A stretch of 64,000 bases of DNA, taken from the NCBI GenBank assembly GCA_022447525.1, contig JAKVBA010000027.1, positions 1 through 64,000 of the forward strand, in the 5' to 3' direction. Origin of the DNA: Gammaproteobacteria bacterium. GTDB taxonomy: Bacteria > Pseudomonadota > Gammaproteobacteria > Arenicellales > Arenicellaceae. The number at the start of each line of letters is the position of its first letter. The stretch's first letter is position 1. This document shows, piece after piece, positions 48,739 to 58,693 of the stretch. The translations under genes were made by a program, and so were the position numbers. The notes under the pieces were generated by a model. It saw only the letters and a program-made list of their open reading frames with translations. It was not told where the DNA came from and did not search any database.

Positions 48739-50142
48739 TCAATCAGACAATTTGTCTGAAAATGCAATCAAACCCGCTTCTAATCGCTGCAGAGAAACTT
48801 CTCTTCCAAGCACTGCGAGAGTTTGATCAATCGATGGAGACATTGTTCCACCAGTCACCGCTATTCTAATTGGCTGCGCAACTTTAGCAAATCCGACCCC
48901 ATGCTCGTCTACCACAGACTGCACACAACCTTGAATACTCTCTGGCAGCCAGTCGTCTAACGAATTTAGCTGATCGATAAATGCAGATAAGTAGATATCT
49001 GAGTTTGGCTTTATCCACTTTTTCATTGCAGCCGAATCGTATTCGTTTACATTACTGAAGAACCAACGCGATTGTTCCACTACATCAATTAAAGTTTTGC
49101 ATCTTTCTTTAATTAGCGCTAGAGCTTTAAAAGCATACTCCCCAGGCTCGACAGTCAACCCCGCTTTTTCAAAATGCCATTGAGACGCTTTTAACAAGGC
49201 TTCTGCGCTCAAGGCCTTTATTTTTTCTTGATTAACCCACAATAACTTTTCAGGATTGAAAGTCGATGGCGCCCTGCTCACATCCTCAATTTTAAACAGC
49301 TCCAAGAGCTCCTGCATTGAAAATAATTCTTGATCTCCATGGGACCAACCAAGTCTAACAAGATAGTTGAGCAACGCCTCAGGTAGAAACCCATCATCCC
49401 TATACTGCATTACCCCAACAGCGCCATGACGCTTCGACATCCTTGCGCCGTCTTGCCCCAAGATCATAGGTACATGACCATATAAGGGCAATTCGGCATT
49501 TAGCGCCGCTAAAATATTAATTTGACGGGGAGTATTGTTGATATGGTCATCCCCACGAATCACATGCGTAATGCCCATATCCATATCATCAACTACCACG
49601 GTAAGATTGTAGGTTGGCACTCCGCCTGATCGAGCAATAACCAGATCATCAAGCTCCTGATTAGCAATGGCGATATTGCCCTTAACCATATCTTTGATAA
49701 CAACGTTCCCATCAAGAGGATTCTTGAAACGCACCACCGTGCCATCAGATGCTGCGAGACCTTTTTCTCTGCATCGACCATCGTATTTGGGCTTCAGACC
49801 GGCTGCACGTTGCTCCTCGCGCATCTCATCCAAGCGCTCTTTGGAGCATTCACAATGATAAGCTTTATCTTCTACCAGCAACTGCTCGATGACTTCTTTG
49901 TAGCGATCGAATCGATGAGTCTGATAGTAAGGACCCTCATCGTAATCTAGTCCCAACCACTGCATACCATCGAATATTGCTTGCACTGATTCTTGCGTTG
50001 AACGCTCTAAATCTGTGTCTTCAATACGAAGCACAAAACGGCCTCCAGCTTGCCTTGCATGCAACCAAGAATAAAGAGCGGTGCGCGCACCACCAATATG
50101 TAGATAACCAGTCGGACTTGGGGGGAAACGAGTGACAGTCAT
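48739..50142 (-). CDS. gltX: glutamate-tRNA ligase
   Basis: It charges tRNA-Glu. The 467-residue class I enzyme has PPSPTGYLHIGGAR (HIGH) at the N-terminus, the zinc region CECSKERLDEMR at about residue 98, DDHINNTPRQ, GARMSKRHGA (KMSKS) at about 235 and a helical anticodon-binding C-terminus. The length is standard. It is divergent from the pterin-synthase homologue. Confidence 0.96.
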   Translation of the reverse strand: MTVTRFPPSPTGYLHIGGARTALYSWLHARQAGGRFVLRIEDTDLERSTQESVQAIFDGMQWLGLDYDEGPYYQTHRFDRYKEVIEQLLVEDKAYHCECSKERLDEMREEQRAAGLKPKYDGRCREKGLAASDGTVVRFKNPLDGNVVIKDMVKGNIAIANQELDDLVIARSGGVPTYNLTVVVDDMDMGITHVIRGDDHINNTPRQINILAALNAELPLYGHVPMILGQDGARMSKRHGAVGVMQYRDDGFLPEALLNYLVRLGWSHGDQELFSMQELLELFKIEDVSRAPSTFNPEKLLWVNQEKIKALSAEALLKASQWHFEKAGLTVEPGEYAFKALALIKERCKTLIDVVEQSRWFFSNVNEYDSAAMKKWIKPNSDIYLSAFIDQLNSLDDWLPESIQGCVQSVVDEHGVGFAKVAQPIRIAVTGGTMSPSIDQTLAVLGREVSLQRLEAGLIAFSDKLSD

Positions 50143-50174
50143 AATTTAACTAACCTAAATACTGAGACATAAAT

Positions 50175-50200
50175 TTGTAACTGGCGAATTGTAGTATAAT
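50175..50200 (+). promoter_or_regulatory. promoter candidate for the pterin-synthase homologue
   Basis: A perfect TATAAT (50195-50200) lies 31 bp before the ATG. The only -35 candidate, TTGTAA, is spaced by 14 bp, so it is weak. Confidence 0.4.
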
Positions 50201-50230
50201 TTAACCAATCTTTATGAACCATTTAGAGTA

Positions 50231-51073
50231 ATGCCACGTCTTTTCGTAAACAACCTCACTGTGATCGACTGCTCAATATTGGATCCGAAGCGCGGTTTGA
50301 TTGGCGCAAGCTGGGCTGTTGACATTGTACTATCGGGTGATCTTGATGCTCAGAGTATGGTTTTTGACTTTGCTAAAGTCAAAAAGACCATAAAACAAAT
50401 TATCGATCATCATGTCGATCACAAACTGATCGTCCCAATGAATTATTCCGGTCTAAAGACGCGCAGCAATACGTTACGCTTTGAGACCAAGGATGGGGAC
50501 TGGATAGAGCACACCTCACCCAAATCTGCGCTGTGTGAAATTGACTGCAAAAAGATTTCCAAGAAGCGAGTTGGTTTATATTTAAAGACACTCTTGCTAG
50601 AAGCACTCCCCGACAATGTGACAGACTTGGAAATTAACTTATCCAAAGAGCTAAGTCTCGGCGCGTTCTATACCTATAGCCATGGCTTGAAAAAACACGA
50701 TGGAAATTGTCAAAGGATCGCACATGGCCACCGATCAACCATCAAAATATGGAAAAACGACCGCCGTAATCGAAAGCTTGAAAAGCTTCTAGCAAAACAG
50801 TGGACCGATATTTATTTGGGCACAAACGAAGACGTTGTATCGCTGGAAGGCGGCAGGATTGAGTTTGCTTACACCAGCGACCAGGGGGCCTTTAGGCTCA
50901 ACCTTAACGAGGAGCGCGTCCATCTAATGAACAGCGATTCGACGGTGGAGTGCATCGCTGACCACATACTAACCTTGCTTGAAGAACAGTCGGACGATCA
51001 ATATAGAGTTTACGCCTTTGAAGGCATTGGCAAGGGTGCAATCGCTGAGAGCCAAAAAGCATCATTTAAATAA
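50231..51073 (+). CDS. 6-pyruvoyl-tetrahydropterin synthase / QueD-family protein, long form
   Basis: 280 residues, about twice the length of QueD. Recognisable PTPS features are [24 protein letters not shown] (residues about 40-63, the DF..LK..LDH equivalent), the zinc-type [12 protein letters not shown] near 158-169, and the C-terminal [11 protein letters not shown]. The chain looks like two fused T-fold halves, the first half without a clear zinc site. The family makes tetrahydropterins or 6-carboxytetrahydropterin (queuosine precursor). Similar long proteins occur in other gammaproteobacteria, but their product is not settled. No queC/queE genes are near. It converges with prfC. Confidence 0.65.
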   Translation: MPRLFVNNLTVIDCSILDPKRGLIGASWAVDIVLSGDLDAQSMVFDFAKVKKTIKQIIDHHVDHKLIVPMNYSGLKTRSNTLRFETKDGDWIEHTSPKSALCEIDCKKISKKRVGLYLKTLLLEALPDNVTDLEINLSKELSLGAFYTYSHGLKKHDGNCQRIAHGHRSTIKIWKNDRRNRKLEKLLAKQWTDIYLGTNEDVVSLEGGRIEFAYTSDQGAFRLNLNEERVHLMNSDSTVECIADHILTLLEEQSDDQYRVYAFEGIGKGAIAESQKASFK

Positions 51074-51106
51074 GACACGCAATCACATTGGACGATCTTA
51101 AAACTG

Positions 51107-52687
51107 TCAGATCTCTCGTGTCGACCTAAACTCTACATCAGGCCAGCGCTCCATTGTTAGCTGAAGATTGACCATGTTTGGAGCTATATAAGTGAGCTCT
51201 TCAGCACCATCTAGAGCGATGTTTTGCTCATTTTTACGCCGAAACTCGTCTTCCATTTTTGCATCAGGAAAATGCAACCACCTTGCTGTTGCTACCTGCA
51301 CGGCCTCGAAACTGCACTCTACGTTGTACTCGGCCTTCAGACGATGGGCAACAACGTCAAACTGCAACACACCTACGGCACCCAAAATCATGTCATTGTT
51401 CTGCAGCGGACGAAAAACTTGGGTGGCACCCTCCTCACTTAATTGTATCAACCCTTTTTGCAAGGCCTTGGCACGCAAAGGATCACGCAGCCTTACTCTT
51501 CTAAACAATTCTGGGGCGAAATTTGGAATACCGGTAAACTTTAACTCTTCTCCCTCGGTGAAGGTATCTCCTATTTGGATTGTGCCGTGATTGTGAACAC
51601 CAAGAATATCGCCAGCCCAAGCCTCTTCTGCTGTGTCTCGCTTACTGGCCATAAACGAGCTGGCATTATTGATTGCCATATCTCGCTTTAGTCGAACGTG
51701 TTTTAATTTCTTACCCTTGGTAAATTGACCTGAAGTAATGCGCATAAAGGCAATCCGATCATGGTGTGCAGGATCCATATTGGCTTGGATTTTAAACACA
51801 AAGCCAGTGAACTTTTGTTCGGCAGAGCTCACCTCCCTTGTTTCCGCTTCCCTACCTTGGGGTGCTGGCGCATAACGAGCAAAATTCTCCATCAACTCAT
51901 CGATACCCAAAGTAGCAATGGCAGACCCAAAAAAGACTGGTGTCAGATCTCCACTCAAATACAACTCTAAATCAAATTCGTTACTTGCGCCTTGAACTAA
52001 CTCGAGTTCTTCACGCAGATACTCGGCATCTGAACCCAATACAGCCTCAAGCTCTGGGTTATCTAGCCCATCAATAAATTGATCTTCATCTGGATTATTG
52101 CCAGGTCTACCAGCAAACAAGTGAATTGTGTCGTCATAAATTCGATAAACACCACGGAAAAGTTTGCCCGTGCCGATTGGCCAAGTCATGGGCGCACACA
52201 ATATGTCCAAGACCGACTCGACCTCATCCATAACTTCGATCGGATCGCGCCCTTCGCGATCCATCTTGTTAACAAAAGTCATGATGGGAGTTGTCCTCAA
52301 TCGACATACATCCATCAGCTTGATAGTTCGCTCCTCGACACCTTTGGCGATATCAATCACCATGAGCGCTGAATCAACCGCCGTTAGCGTTCTGTAAGTA
52401 TCCTCCGAGAAATCGGCGTGACCGGGGGTATCAAGCAAATTGATGACTTTGTCGTCATACTCAAATTGCATAACCGAGGACGTTACCGAGATACCTCTTT
52501 GCTTCTCCAACTCCATCCAATCTGAGGTCGCATGACGCCCTGTTTTGCGGGCCTTGACGTTGCCGGCCATTTGTATAGCACCCCCAGATAACAACAACCT
52601 TTCTGTCAGTGTTGTTTTACCAGCATCTGGGTGTGAAATAATGGCGAAGGTCCGGCGCTTAGACACTTCAGCGGGTAGTTGACTCAT
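51107..52687 (-). CDS. prfC: peptide chain release factor 3
   Basis: A 526-residue GTPase that frees RF1/RF2 from the ribosome after termination. The G domain motifs are [15 protein letters not shown] (P-loop), [14 protein letters not shown] (G3) and NKMDRE (G4). [17 protein letters not shown] in the beta-barrel and RF3-specific C-terminal sequences ([16 protein letters not shown]) distinguish it from EF-G. The length matches E. coli (529). Confidence 0.96.
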   Translation of the reverse strand: MSQLPAEVSKRRTFAIISHPDAGKTTLTERLLLSGGAIQMAGNVKARKTGRHATSDWMELEKQRGISVTSSVMQFEYDDKVINLLDTPGHADFSEDTYRTLTAVDSALMVIDIAKGVEERTIKLMDVCRLRTTPIMTFVNKMDREGRDPIEVMDEVESVLDILCAPMTWPIGTGKLFRGVYRIYDDTIHLFAGRPGNNPDEDQFIDGLDNPELEAVLGSDAEYLREELELVQGASNEFDLELYLSGDLTPVFFGSAIATLGIDELMENFARYAPAPQGREAETREVSSAEQKFTGFVFKIQANMDPAHHDRIAFMRITSGQFTKGKKLKHVRLKRDMAINNASSFMASKRDTAEEAWAGDILGVHNHGTIQIGDTFTEGEELKFTGIPNFAPELFRRVRLRDPLRAKALQKGLIQLSEEGATQVFRPLQNNDMILGAVGVLQFDVVAHRLKAEYNVECSFEAVQVATARWLHFPDAKMEDEFRRKNEQNIALDGAEELTYIAPNMVNLQLTMERWPDVEFRSTREI

Positions 52688-52898
52688 AGGAAGACTCTAT
52701 TGAAATTAAAGCATGAGAAGAATTTAGCCTGACAGGGCGTTTGATCTCTTCAAAACCAAAGTTTGCGGATTATACCCAAAGATAGAATAACTGTAAGTGA
52801 TTAGACAACGATGGTAAAACTTGGCGAGAAAACCGGGCTAATTTAAAGAACAGCAGAGCTAAAGAACAGCCAAATAAATACAGGAACCCAATCAAAAC

Positions 52899-53345
52899 TT
52901 ATGGCGTACGAGTCAAAAGCTCTCCTCGAAAATTAAGCACAACGGCATTGGGCTTAATCTCATCGACTCTTAACCCAGCCCGCACAAAGTCATTTTCACG
53001 ATATATCTTGCCATCAAGCATAACGAATCGCTGACTTGAATCTAGTGAGTAAGAAACCACATTGACCACCACATCAGCGAGGTCAGCCTCGACAATCTGT
53101 TGATTTGCTGCGTCACTTTTTATTAAAGGCTTCGCCTCGTCAGCTTGCGGGACCGATCGGTTGGGGCCATACCAATTAGCAATCAATACGCCAACTAGGC
53201 AGGCAAGAGTCAAGCTGAGGGCGGCGATCACATACAGGGGCCAACGCGCACTCTCCTCGGGAACCGGCATATCAGATAAGGTGGGTACGTGATTCTTTTT
53301 ACGTTCCTGTTCTGACTTTTTTAAGGCATCTAATATAGTAGACAT
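52899..53345 (-). CDS. GspB-like type II secretion accessory protein
   Basis: A 148-residue protein. It begins MSTILDALKKSEQERKK, the typical GspB N-terminus. It has one membrane helix (WPLYVIAALSLTLACLVGVLIA, residues about 35-56) and a small periplasmic GspB domain (FVMLDGKIYRENDFVRAGLRVDEI). It pairs with the GspA-like ATPase encoded just upstream (9 bp apart) to help insert the GspD secretin through peptidoglycan. No gspC-N genes are present in the window. Confidence 0.82.
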   Translation of the reverse strand: MSTILDALKKSEQERKKNHVPTLSDMPVPEESARWPLYVIAALSLTLACLVGVLIANWYGPNRSVPQADEAKPLIKSDAANQQIVEADLADVVVNVVSYSLDSSQRFVMLDGKIYRENDFVRAGLRVDEIKPNAVVLNFRGELLTRTP

Positions 53346-53354
53346 AAAAGTATC

Positions 53355-55268
53355 CTAGATCCGATTCCGCCGGGTTAACGTGGGAACAGCGTCCGGCTTC
53401 AATATCTCATTGATCAATAAATAGGTCTCTCGACCAATCTTACCATCGGCTAAAATCCCAAACTTGCGCTGTAATTCGCTTACTCCAGCGGCCAGCTCGG
53501 CGTCAAAAAAATCAGATTTCAAATTTCCGATCGAGTCTAGGCCAAGAGAAACAAGCATGTCATCTAACTTTTTTCGTACGGCGGGCAAGGCTGAACTCTT
53601 GTCTCCCAATTGCAGAAACTCTTGACCCACTTCAGAGGGTCGCCAGAACAGTAATGCATTTGTAGACCACCTATCTCTCAACTCAGATATGGGAACCTGA
53701 TAAGACTGATCGCCCACCAACACACTCGCCATATCCTCAACCAGGCGATAAAGTATGACCCGGTGCTGTGTGCCTTTATGATCTAGTACCATTATGGTCG
53801 GCCGATTAAGTCGATTTAAAGTTGACCAATTAGACACAGACATACAGGCAATACCATCGATTTCTAATTCTTCGCACAAAGGGCGAAGTATCACGTCGGG
53901 CAACTCAGCGTCCCATGCAGCCGCCAAATTTCGAAATGCCGCCACTCGTCCAGTACGATCAGAGGATACCTCAAGAACTCTTCCAAACGCGCTGTTAGCG
54001 AGGTAAGCTGGCGGTTCAATATTACGTACTAAGGCGACTTTACCCAAATCAGTAGAAGCGTTATCGAGAGTCTGATCAATGGGCTTCGAATCCAAAAAAT
54101 CGTCCGAAAAAACCACCGATCCTGGTTCGATATCAGCATCAAATGAAGGTTCCACTGGCATCGCATCCACCTCCGCCAGTTTACTCAGATCTATAGTCTT
54201 GCTGCCAGTGGACTCGCTTAACGACAACGCTTCTAATTTCTGTTCGGGCGCCTCAATAGTCAAATCTTCAGCCTTCGGCTGCGCACTTGGTTTAGCATTT
54301 AGGCGCTCCTCTTTTAATTTGACCCCATTAACGACAGCTTGATTTTGTGTTGGTTTTGAGCCAAATAGCCACCATGAGCCGACATTAGTAATGAGCAGTA
54401 GCACGGCCAAAGTAAACCACAGCCTCTTACCTTTGAAGACACTATCAACGAGAGCGTACTCCTTTTTAGCAAACACATCGCCAGCGGCTGATTTTAGCGT
54501 CTTGGTATCAACAACCAACTGGGACTTTGCATAGGCGCCAAGTAAAGCTTGATCAGCAAGTACATTTATTTTTCTTGGTATACCCTCACTTAACTGATGC
54601 AGAAGCTTTAATGCCTGAGCGCTGAACAACGGCTTTTTGCAACCGGCCACTTCAAGACGATAATTGACGTAGTCCTGAATCTCATTTTTGGCAAGGGCTG
54701 GCAAGTGATAGCGGGCAGTTACCCTCTGCGCTAATTGACGTAAATCATTACGAGCTAGTACTTCATTGAGTTCCGGCTGACCAATTAAGATAATTTGCAG
54801 TAACTTTGCTTTGGTCGTTTCCAAGTTGGTTAATAGTCGGACTTGCTCAAGCACCGAGGGACTAAGCAGCTGGGCTTCGTCTATGATTAGAACCGTATGC
54901 TTGTTTTCAGCATAGGTGGTCAACAAATGATTGTTGATTGAATCTAGTAACTTTTTTTTCGACTGTTTCTCTGGATAAGAAATCTGTAATTCATCGCATA
55001 CTGTTTCTAGAAGCTCTCTTCGATTGATATTCGGATTAAGAATCAAAGCAACATCTACATTATCCGGCAGATCAGCCAAAAGGTTGCGGCAAAGTGTTGT
55101 TTTGCCAGTACCAACTTCACCCGTGAGCACAATAAAGCACCCACCCTGCGACAATCCGTAGCTCAAATGAGCCATTGCCTCACGGTGCTTTGCACTCATA
55201 TATAGGTATTGAGGGTCCGGCGCTATCGAAAAAGGTCGCTCAGCCAGACCGAAATAATTTAGGTACAT
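53355..55268 (-). CDS. GspA/ExeA-like ATPase with peptidoglycan-binding domain
   Basis: A 637-residue protein. An N-terminal AAA ATPase has YFGLAERPFSIAPDPQYLY, Walker A GEVGTGKTTL at residues about 50-59 and Walker B VLIIDEAQLL. A membrane helix lies at about 286-306. A linker follows, then a C39-peptidase-like region (PTIMVLDHKGTQHRVILY). The C-terminal peptidoglycan-binding domain has LQRKFGILADGKIGRET. In Aeromonas, ExeA-ExeB bind and remodel the wall so that the secretin can assemble, and the same role is likely. The overlap with the GspB partner in one operon supports this. Confidence 0.87.
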   Translation of the reverse strand: MYLNYFGLAERPFSIAPDPQYLYMSAKHREAMAHLSYGLSQGGCFIVLTGEVGTGKTTLCRNLLADLPDNVDVALILNPNINRRELLETVCDELQISYPEKQSKKKLLDSINNHLLTTYAENKHTVLIIDEAQLLSPSVLEQVRLLTNLETTKAKLLQIILIGQPELNEVLARNDLRQLAQRVTARYHLPALAKNEIQDYVNYRLEVAGCKKPLFSAQALKLLHQLSEGIPRKINVLADQALLGAYAKSQLVVDTKTLKSAAGDVFAKKEYALVDSVFKGKRLWFTLAVLLLITNVGSWWLFGSKPTQNQAVVNGVKLKEERLNAKPSAQPKAEDLTIEAPEQKLEALSLSESTGSKTIDLSKLAEVDAMPVEPSFDADIEPGSVVFSDDFLDSKPIDQTLDNASTDLGKVALVRNIEPPAYLANSAFGRVLEVSSDRTGRVAAFRNLAAAWDAELPDVILRPLCEELEIDGIACMSVSNWSTLNRLNRPTIMVLDHKGTQHRVILYRLVEDMASVLVGDQSYQVPISELRDRWSTNALLFWRPSEVGQEFLQLGDKSSALPAVRKKLDDMLVSLGLDSIGNLKSDFFDAELAAGVSELQRKFGILADGKIGRETYLLINEILKPDAVPTLTRRNRI

Positions 55269-55291
55269 GCGCCTACTACGGTCAATGGTTA

Positions 55292-55305
55292 CACAGTTAA
55301 CTGTG
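55292..55305. promoter_or_regulatory. 14-bp perfect palindrome before the gspA-like gene
   Basis: CACAGTTAACTGTG lies 23 bp upstream of the GspA-like ATG and just after the exonuclease gene. It is operator-like and has no T-run. Confidence 0.4.
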
Positions 55306-55336
55306 GTTTCAGCGCACGATAATTACAGATGATGGT

Positions 55337-56263
55337 TTATTGCGCAAGAGAGCGCTGTGCAGAGTTAATCAAACGTTCAAATAAACCGTCACCTCGACCA
55401 CCCATAATCTGACCAATTTGCTGCAACCCTTGTACCTCGGCAGCTTTACGTCTAAGAAGATCTGGGGTCACCTGAACTGGTGCTTGATACTCAACCGTTG
55501 CCAATTGCTTTGACAGAAAAGCCTGATCTTTGTGCTCTCTGAGCTTGGCCGCCAAGGTCTTCGCTCCGCGAACTTTAAGATATTTCACCTCTTCGAGTTT
55601 TTGATAAAGCTCTTCGATACTGCCGAAATTCTGCAACAAAGCTGAGGCTGTTTTCGGACCAATCCCAGGCACACCTGGAATGTTATCTACCGCATCCCCA
55701 CAAAGCCCTAGATAATCGTGTATCGCTTGCGGCCCAACTCCAAACTTGTCTACGACCATTGATGAATCTAACTGAATATTCTTGGCGAAGTCCCACCAAA
55801 AATCGTTTCCTCGCAACACCTGAGCCAGATCCTTATCACCACTTACCACGCCAATTCGATAACCCTGCTCACGCATACGCAATGCAGCGGTAGCGATCAA
55901 ATCATCAGCCTCATAACGATCATGTGCCATACAGTACAGTCCAGCAGCCTCGACAAGCCTCTTACACCAAACAAATTGATCTGCCAGTTCTTTAGGCGGC
56001 AACTCTCTATTCATTTTATATTGAGGGTAAATTTCATTCCTAAACGAGCTGGTTAAGCTTTCGTCAAAGGCAATGGCAATGTAGTCAGCCTGACTGCGCT
56101 CGACAAATTCAGTCAAAAACTTACAAAATCCGTATACCGCGTTAACCGGCTGAGCATTCTCACCGCGCATCGAATCTGGTACTGAAAACCACGCTCGAAA
56201 AATGTAAATGCTGGCGTCAATGAGATACGCAGTTTGTGCTCCTCTTACAGGCGGCTGAATCAT
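55337..56263 (-). CDS. 5'-3' exonuclease / flap endonuclease (PolI N-domain, Xni-like)
   Basis: A 308-residue stand-alone homologue of the DNA polymerase I 5'-nuclease domain. It has AYLIDASIYIFRAWF, DYIAIAFDES, HDRYEADDLIAT and VVSGDKDLAQ (acidic metal ligands). The helix-hairpin-helix is GLCGDAVDNIPGVPGIGPKTA. It is longer than E. coli Xni (251) and keeps the full set of acidic residues, so an active nuclease is likely. It probably removes RNA primers or flaps. It lies downstream of corC, where many gammaproteobacteria have lnt. Confidence 0.85.
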   Translation of the reverse strand: MIQPPVRGAQTAYLIDASIYIFRAWFSVPDSMRGENAQPVNAVYGFCKFLTEFVERSQADYIAIAFDESLTSSFRNEIYPQYKMNRELPPKELADQFVWCKRLVEAAGLYCMAHDRYEADDLIATAALRMREQGYRIGVVSGDKDLAQVLRGNDFWWDFAKNIQLDSSMVVDKFGVGPQAIHDYLGLCGDAVDNIPGVPGIGPKTASALLQNFGSIEELYQKLEEVKYLKVRGAKTLAAKLREHKDQAFLSKQLATVEYQAPVQVTPDLLRRKAAEVQGLQQIGQIMGGRGDGLFERLINSAQRSLAQ

Positions 56264-56306
56264 TTAGTAAATCCTTGTGATAAGGTTGTGATGTGCAATA
56301 CAGAGT

Positions 56307-57167
56307 CTATGGCTCAACAATTTGATCAAGTTTAGTTACGCGCACCAAATGAATTCGGCGCGAATCCGCATGAATAATCTCAAATCTTATTCTATCTATC
56401 TCTACTTCTTCGCCGGGCTGAGGGATGTGCCCTAGAGTCTGTGAGATTAACCCACCAATGGTGTCACTGCCACTCTGGCTCATATAAGCTCGGAAATACT
56501 CATTAAACTCATCAATTGGTAACAACGCTTTTACCATCGACTGACCGTTCGACATAGTGCGGATAAAGTCGTCTTCCTCGTCGATGTCGTGTTCGTCCTC
56601 GATATCACCAACTATTTGCTCCAATACGTCTTCAATAGTAACGACACCAGCGACGGCACCGAACTCATCGGCGACTAACGCCATATGATTACGATACGTA
56701 CGAAATTCACTGAGTAATACGTTTAGTCTCTTACTCTCCGGAACAAAAACTACCGGTCTAATTAAATCGCGCAGATGAAATCGTTGCTTGTTGTCCTCAT
56801 CAAAAAACCTAAGTAAGTCTTTTGCTAACAAAATACCGACGAACTGATCTTTTTCATTATCATAGATTGGAAATCTGGAATGACCGCTTTCGATCATAAC
56901 GTCCAAACAATCGTCAAGTGATGCTTCCCTCTCTACTTGAGCAATGGAACTTCTCGGAATCATTACATCACGAACTCTCATGTCAGAGACATAAAGAATA
57001 CGCTGAATCATGTCATAGGAATCGCTTGCAACAATGCCATCCTCTTCTGCTTGTTGAAGGCTTTCTAATACGTCATCGCGAGAGGCAGCCCGCTTTGTCG
57101 GAAAGAGATTTGAAATCGCAGCGCCAATACGCTGCAATATCGACGGAGGTTTATCTTGACTATTCAT
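56307..57167 (-). CDS. corC: CorC/YbeX, CBS-domain magnesium-cobalt efflux protein
   Basis: A 286-residue cytoplasmic protein. Two CBS domains lie at about 65-185 (VRDVMIPRSSI, FPIYDNEKDQFVGIL, HMALVADEFGAVAGVVTIEDVLEQIVG). The C-terminal CorC_HlyC domain lies at about 200-285 (GGLISQTLGHIPQPGEEVE). It lacks the membrane DUF21 part, as does E. coli CorC. CorC binds adenine nucleotides and links Mg/Co handling with ribosome function in the ybeZ-ybeY-ybeX operon. It begins 22 bp after ybeY. Confidence 0.92.
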   Translation of the reverse strand: MNSQDKPPSILQRIGAAISNLFPTKRAASRDDVLESLQQAEEDGIVASDSYDMIQRILYVSDMRVRDVMIPRSSIAQVEREASLDDCLDVMIESGHSRFPIYDNEKDQFVGILLAKDLLRFFDEDNKQRFHLRDLIRPVVFVPESKRLNVLLSEFRTYRNHMALVADEFGAVAGVVTIEDVLEQIVGDIEDEHDIDEEDDFIRTMSNGQSMVKALLPIDEFNEYFRAYMSQSGSDTIGGLISQTLGHIPQPGEEVEIDRIRFEIIHADSRRIHLVRVTKLDQIVEP

Positions 57168-57189
57168 TCAAATAGGAAGGTGATTAAAA

Positions 57190-57747
57190 TTAAATGGTAT
57201 ACGGATTGGGCAGATCTATCGAGGACAATATATCAATTTCTAACGATTCCATTTCGTCAGCTTCGCCAGGCTCTTGGTGATCGTAACCGCAAAGATGCAA
57301 AATACCATGCGTGACCATGTGAGCATAGTGTTGATATGCGCTCTTACCTTGAGACTCAGCTTCTGCAATCACTACCTGGTGACAAATAACAATATCGCCG
57401 AGCAACTCCATGTCCACCCCTTCGGGCACCTCGAACGGAAAAGACAAAACATTGGTTGGCTTATTTTTACCGCGATAACGCTCATTAAGCTCTTGTATTT
57501 CGGCTGCATCAACAAGTCTCAACGTAACTTCGTTATTATCAGATAAGCTCTTACGGCTATTTACATGATAGTAAGCAAGCCGCGCCCATTGTTCTAACTG
57601 ACACTCACTAGGCACTTTTTCACCTACTAAGGTATCAGTAAGAGCAATCTGTATGTCTACATGCAGCTCCTGCTTGTCTGGTAAATCTGTACTTTGCACT
57701 GGCTGAACTGACGAGTCGTCATCAGTCATGACGATCATGTTTTTCAT
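57190..57747 (-). CDS. ybeY: endoribonuclease YbeY (rRNA maturation factor)
   Basis: A 185-residue single-strand endoribonuclease for 16S rRNA 3' processing and ribosome quality control. The zinc motif is HGILHLCGYDH. NVLSFPFE and LGDIVICHQV are typical. A poorly conserved N-terminal extension of about 30 residues precedes the usual start, and internal ATG codons at residues 4 and 7 are possible starts. The reading frame overlaps the 3' end of the phoH-like gene by 26 bp, so translation is coupled. Confidence 0.93.
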   Translation of the reverse strand: MKNMIVMTDDDSSVQPVQSTDLPDKQELHVDIQIALTDTLVGEKVPSECQLEQWARLAYYHVNSRKSLSDNNEVTLRLVDAAEIQELNERYRGKNKPTNVLSFPFEVPEGVDMELLGDIVICHQVVIAEAESQGKSAYQHYAHMVTHGILHLCGYDHQEPGEADEMESLEIDILSSIDLPNPYTI

Positions 57748-58693
57748 AGGCCTCTACAATCCTTTGTACCAATGGATGACGAACTATATCTTTACCGGTA
57801 AATCTGGTCACATTAATCCCTCTAACCCCCTTCAAAATGGTCAAAGCGTGCTTCAAACCGGAATAAGTACCTTTGGGTAGATCGAGCTGCGAAAGGTCAC
57901 CAGTCAGCACGACCTTTGAACCAAAACCGGTTCGAGTCAAAAGCATTTTCATTTGCGCCACCGTGGTATTCTGAGCTTCATCCATGATCACAAACGCATC
58001 AGATAATGTACGACCTCGCATATAGGCTAAAGGAGCAAGCTCAATCACCTTGCGCTCCATCAAATTCTGTACTTTTTCTGGACCAAGCAATTCATAAAGA
58101 GCATCATAGAGTGGCCTCAAGTAAGGGTCTATTTTTTGACCAATATCACCAGGCAAAAAGCCCAAGTGCTCGCCGGCCTCCACAACTGGGCGAATAAGGA
58201 TGATTCGTTTGACCTCTTCATTGACCAGAGCTTCGACCGCTTTAGCTACGGCAATGTAGGTCTTACCGGTGCCAGCCGGGCCGACTCCGAAAACAACGTC
58301 ATGCTTTGCAATTGCCTGCATGTAATCACTTTGAGTTTTTGATTTTGCAACGACTTGTTTCAGAGGCGATCTAACTCTCTCAAACTCTAGATCAGCAGAG
58401 CCGGATTCAGACATATTATTTATAACTTGATAGATTTGAGATTCTTCCAAGGCCGCACCTTTATTTGTGGTTTGATATAGTTTTTTAAGTACTTGATAAG
58501 CTACCTTAACGTTCTCTGATGCGCCTTGGATGACGAAGTCGCCGCCTTGTTGATAACATTTTACTGATAGCTCCTGCTCGATAATTTGAATATTTGCGTG
58601 CCGTTCACCGCACAAAACAGAGAGCCTGTGGTTATCGATTGGTGACTCTGGAGAGTCTAAAGAAAGAGTTTTTGCTGGTAAGGCTTGATTCAA
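57722..58693 (-). CDS. ybeZ: PhoH-family ATPase YbeZ
   Basis: A protein of about 323 residues. An N-terminal KH-like domain is followed by the PhoH ATPase with Walker A GVGPAGTGKTYIA, AGEHLGFLPGDI, MRGRTLSDAFVIMDEAQNTT (Walker B) and LTGDLSQLDLP. It acts with YbeY, probably as an RNA-linked helicase or ATPase. The start is placed at the TTG at 58693 because GAGGA lies 8 nt upstream; the frame is open 13 codons further to another TTG. It is first in the ybeZ-ybeY-corC order on the minus strand. Confidence 0.9.
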   Translation of the reverse strand: MNQALPAKTLSLDSPESPIDNHRLSVLCGERHANIQIIEQELSVKCYQQGGDFVIQGASENVKVAYQVLKKLYQTTNKGAALEESQIYQVINNMSESGSADLEFERVRSPLKQVVAKSKTQSDYMQAIAKHDVVFGVGPAGTGKTYIAVAKAVEALVNEEVKRIILIRPVVEAGEHLGFLPGDIGQKIDPYLRPLYDALYELLGPEKVQNLMERKVIELAPLAYMRGRTLSDAFVIMDEAQNTTVAQMKMLLTRTGFGSKVVLTGDLSQLDLPKGTYSGLKHALTILKGVRGINVTRFTGKDIVRHPLVQRIVEAYEKHDRHD

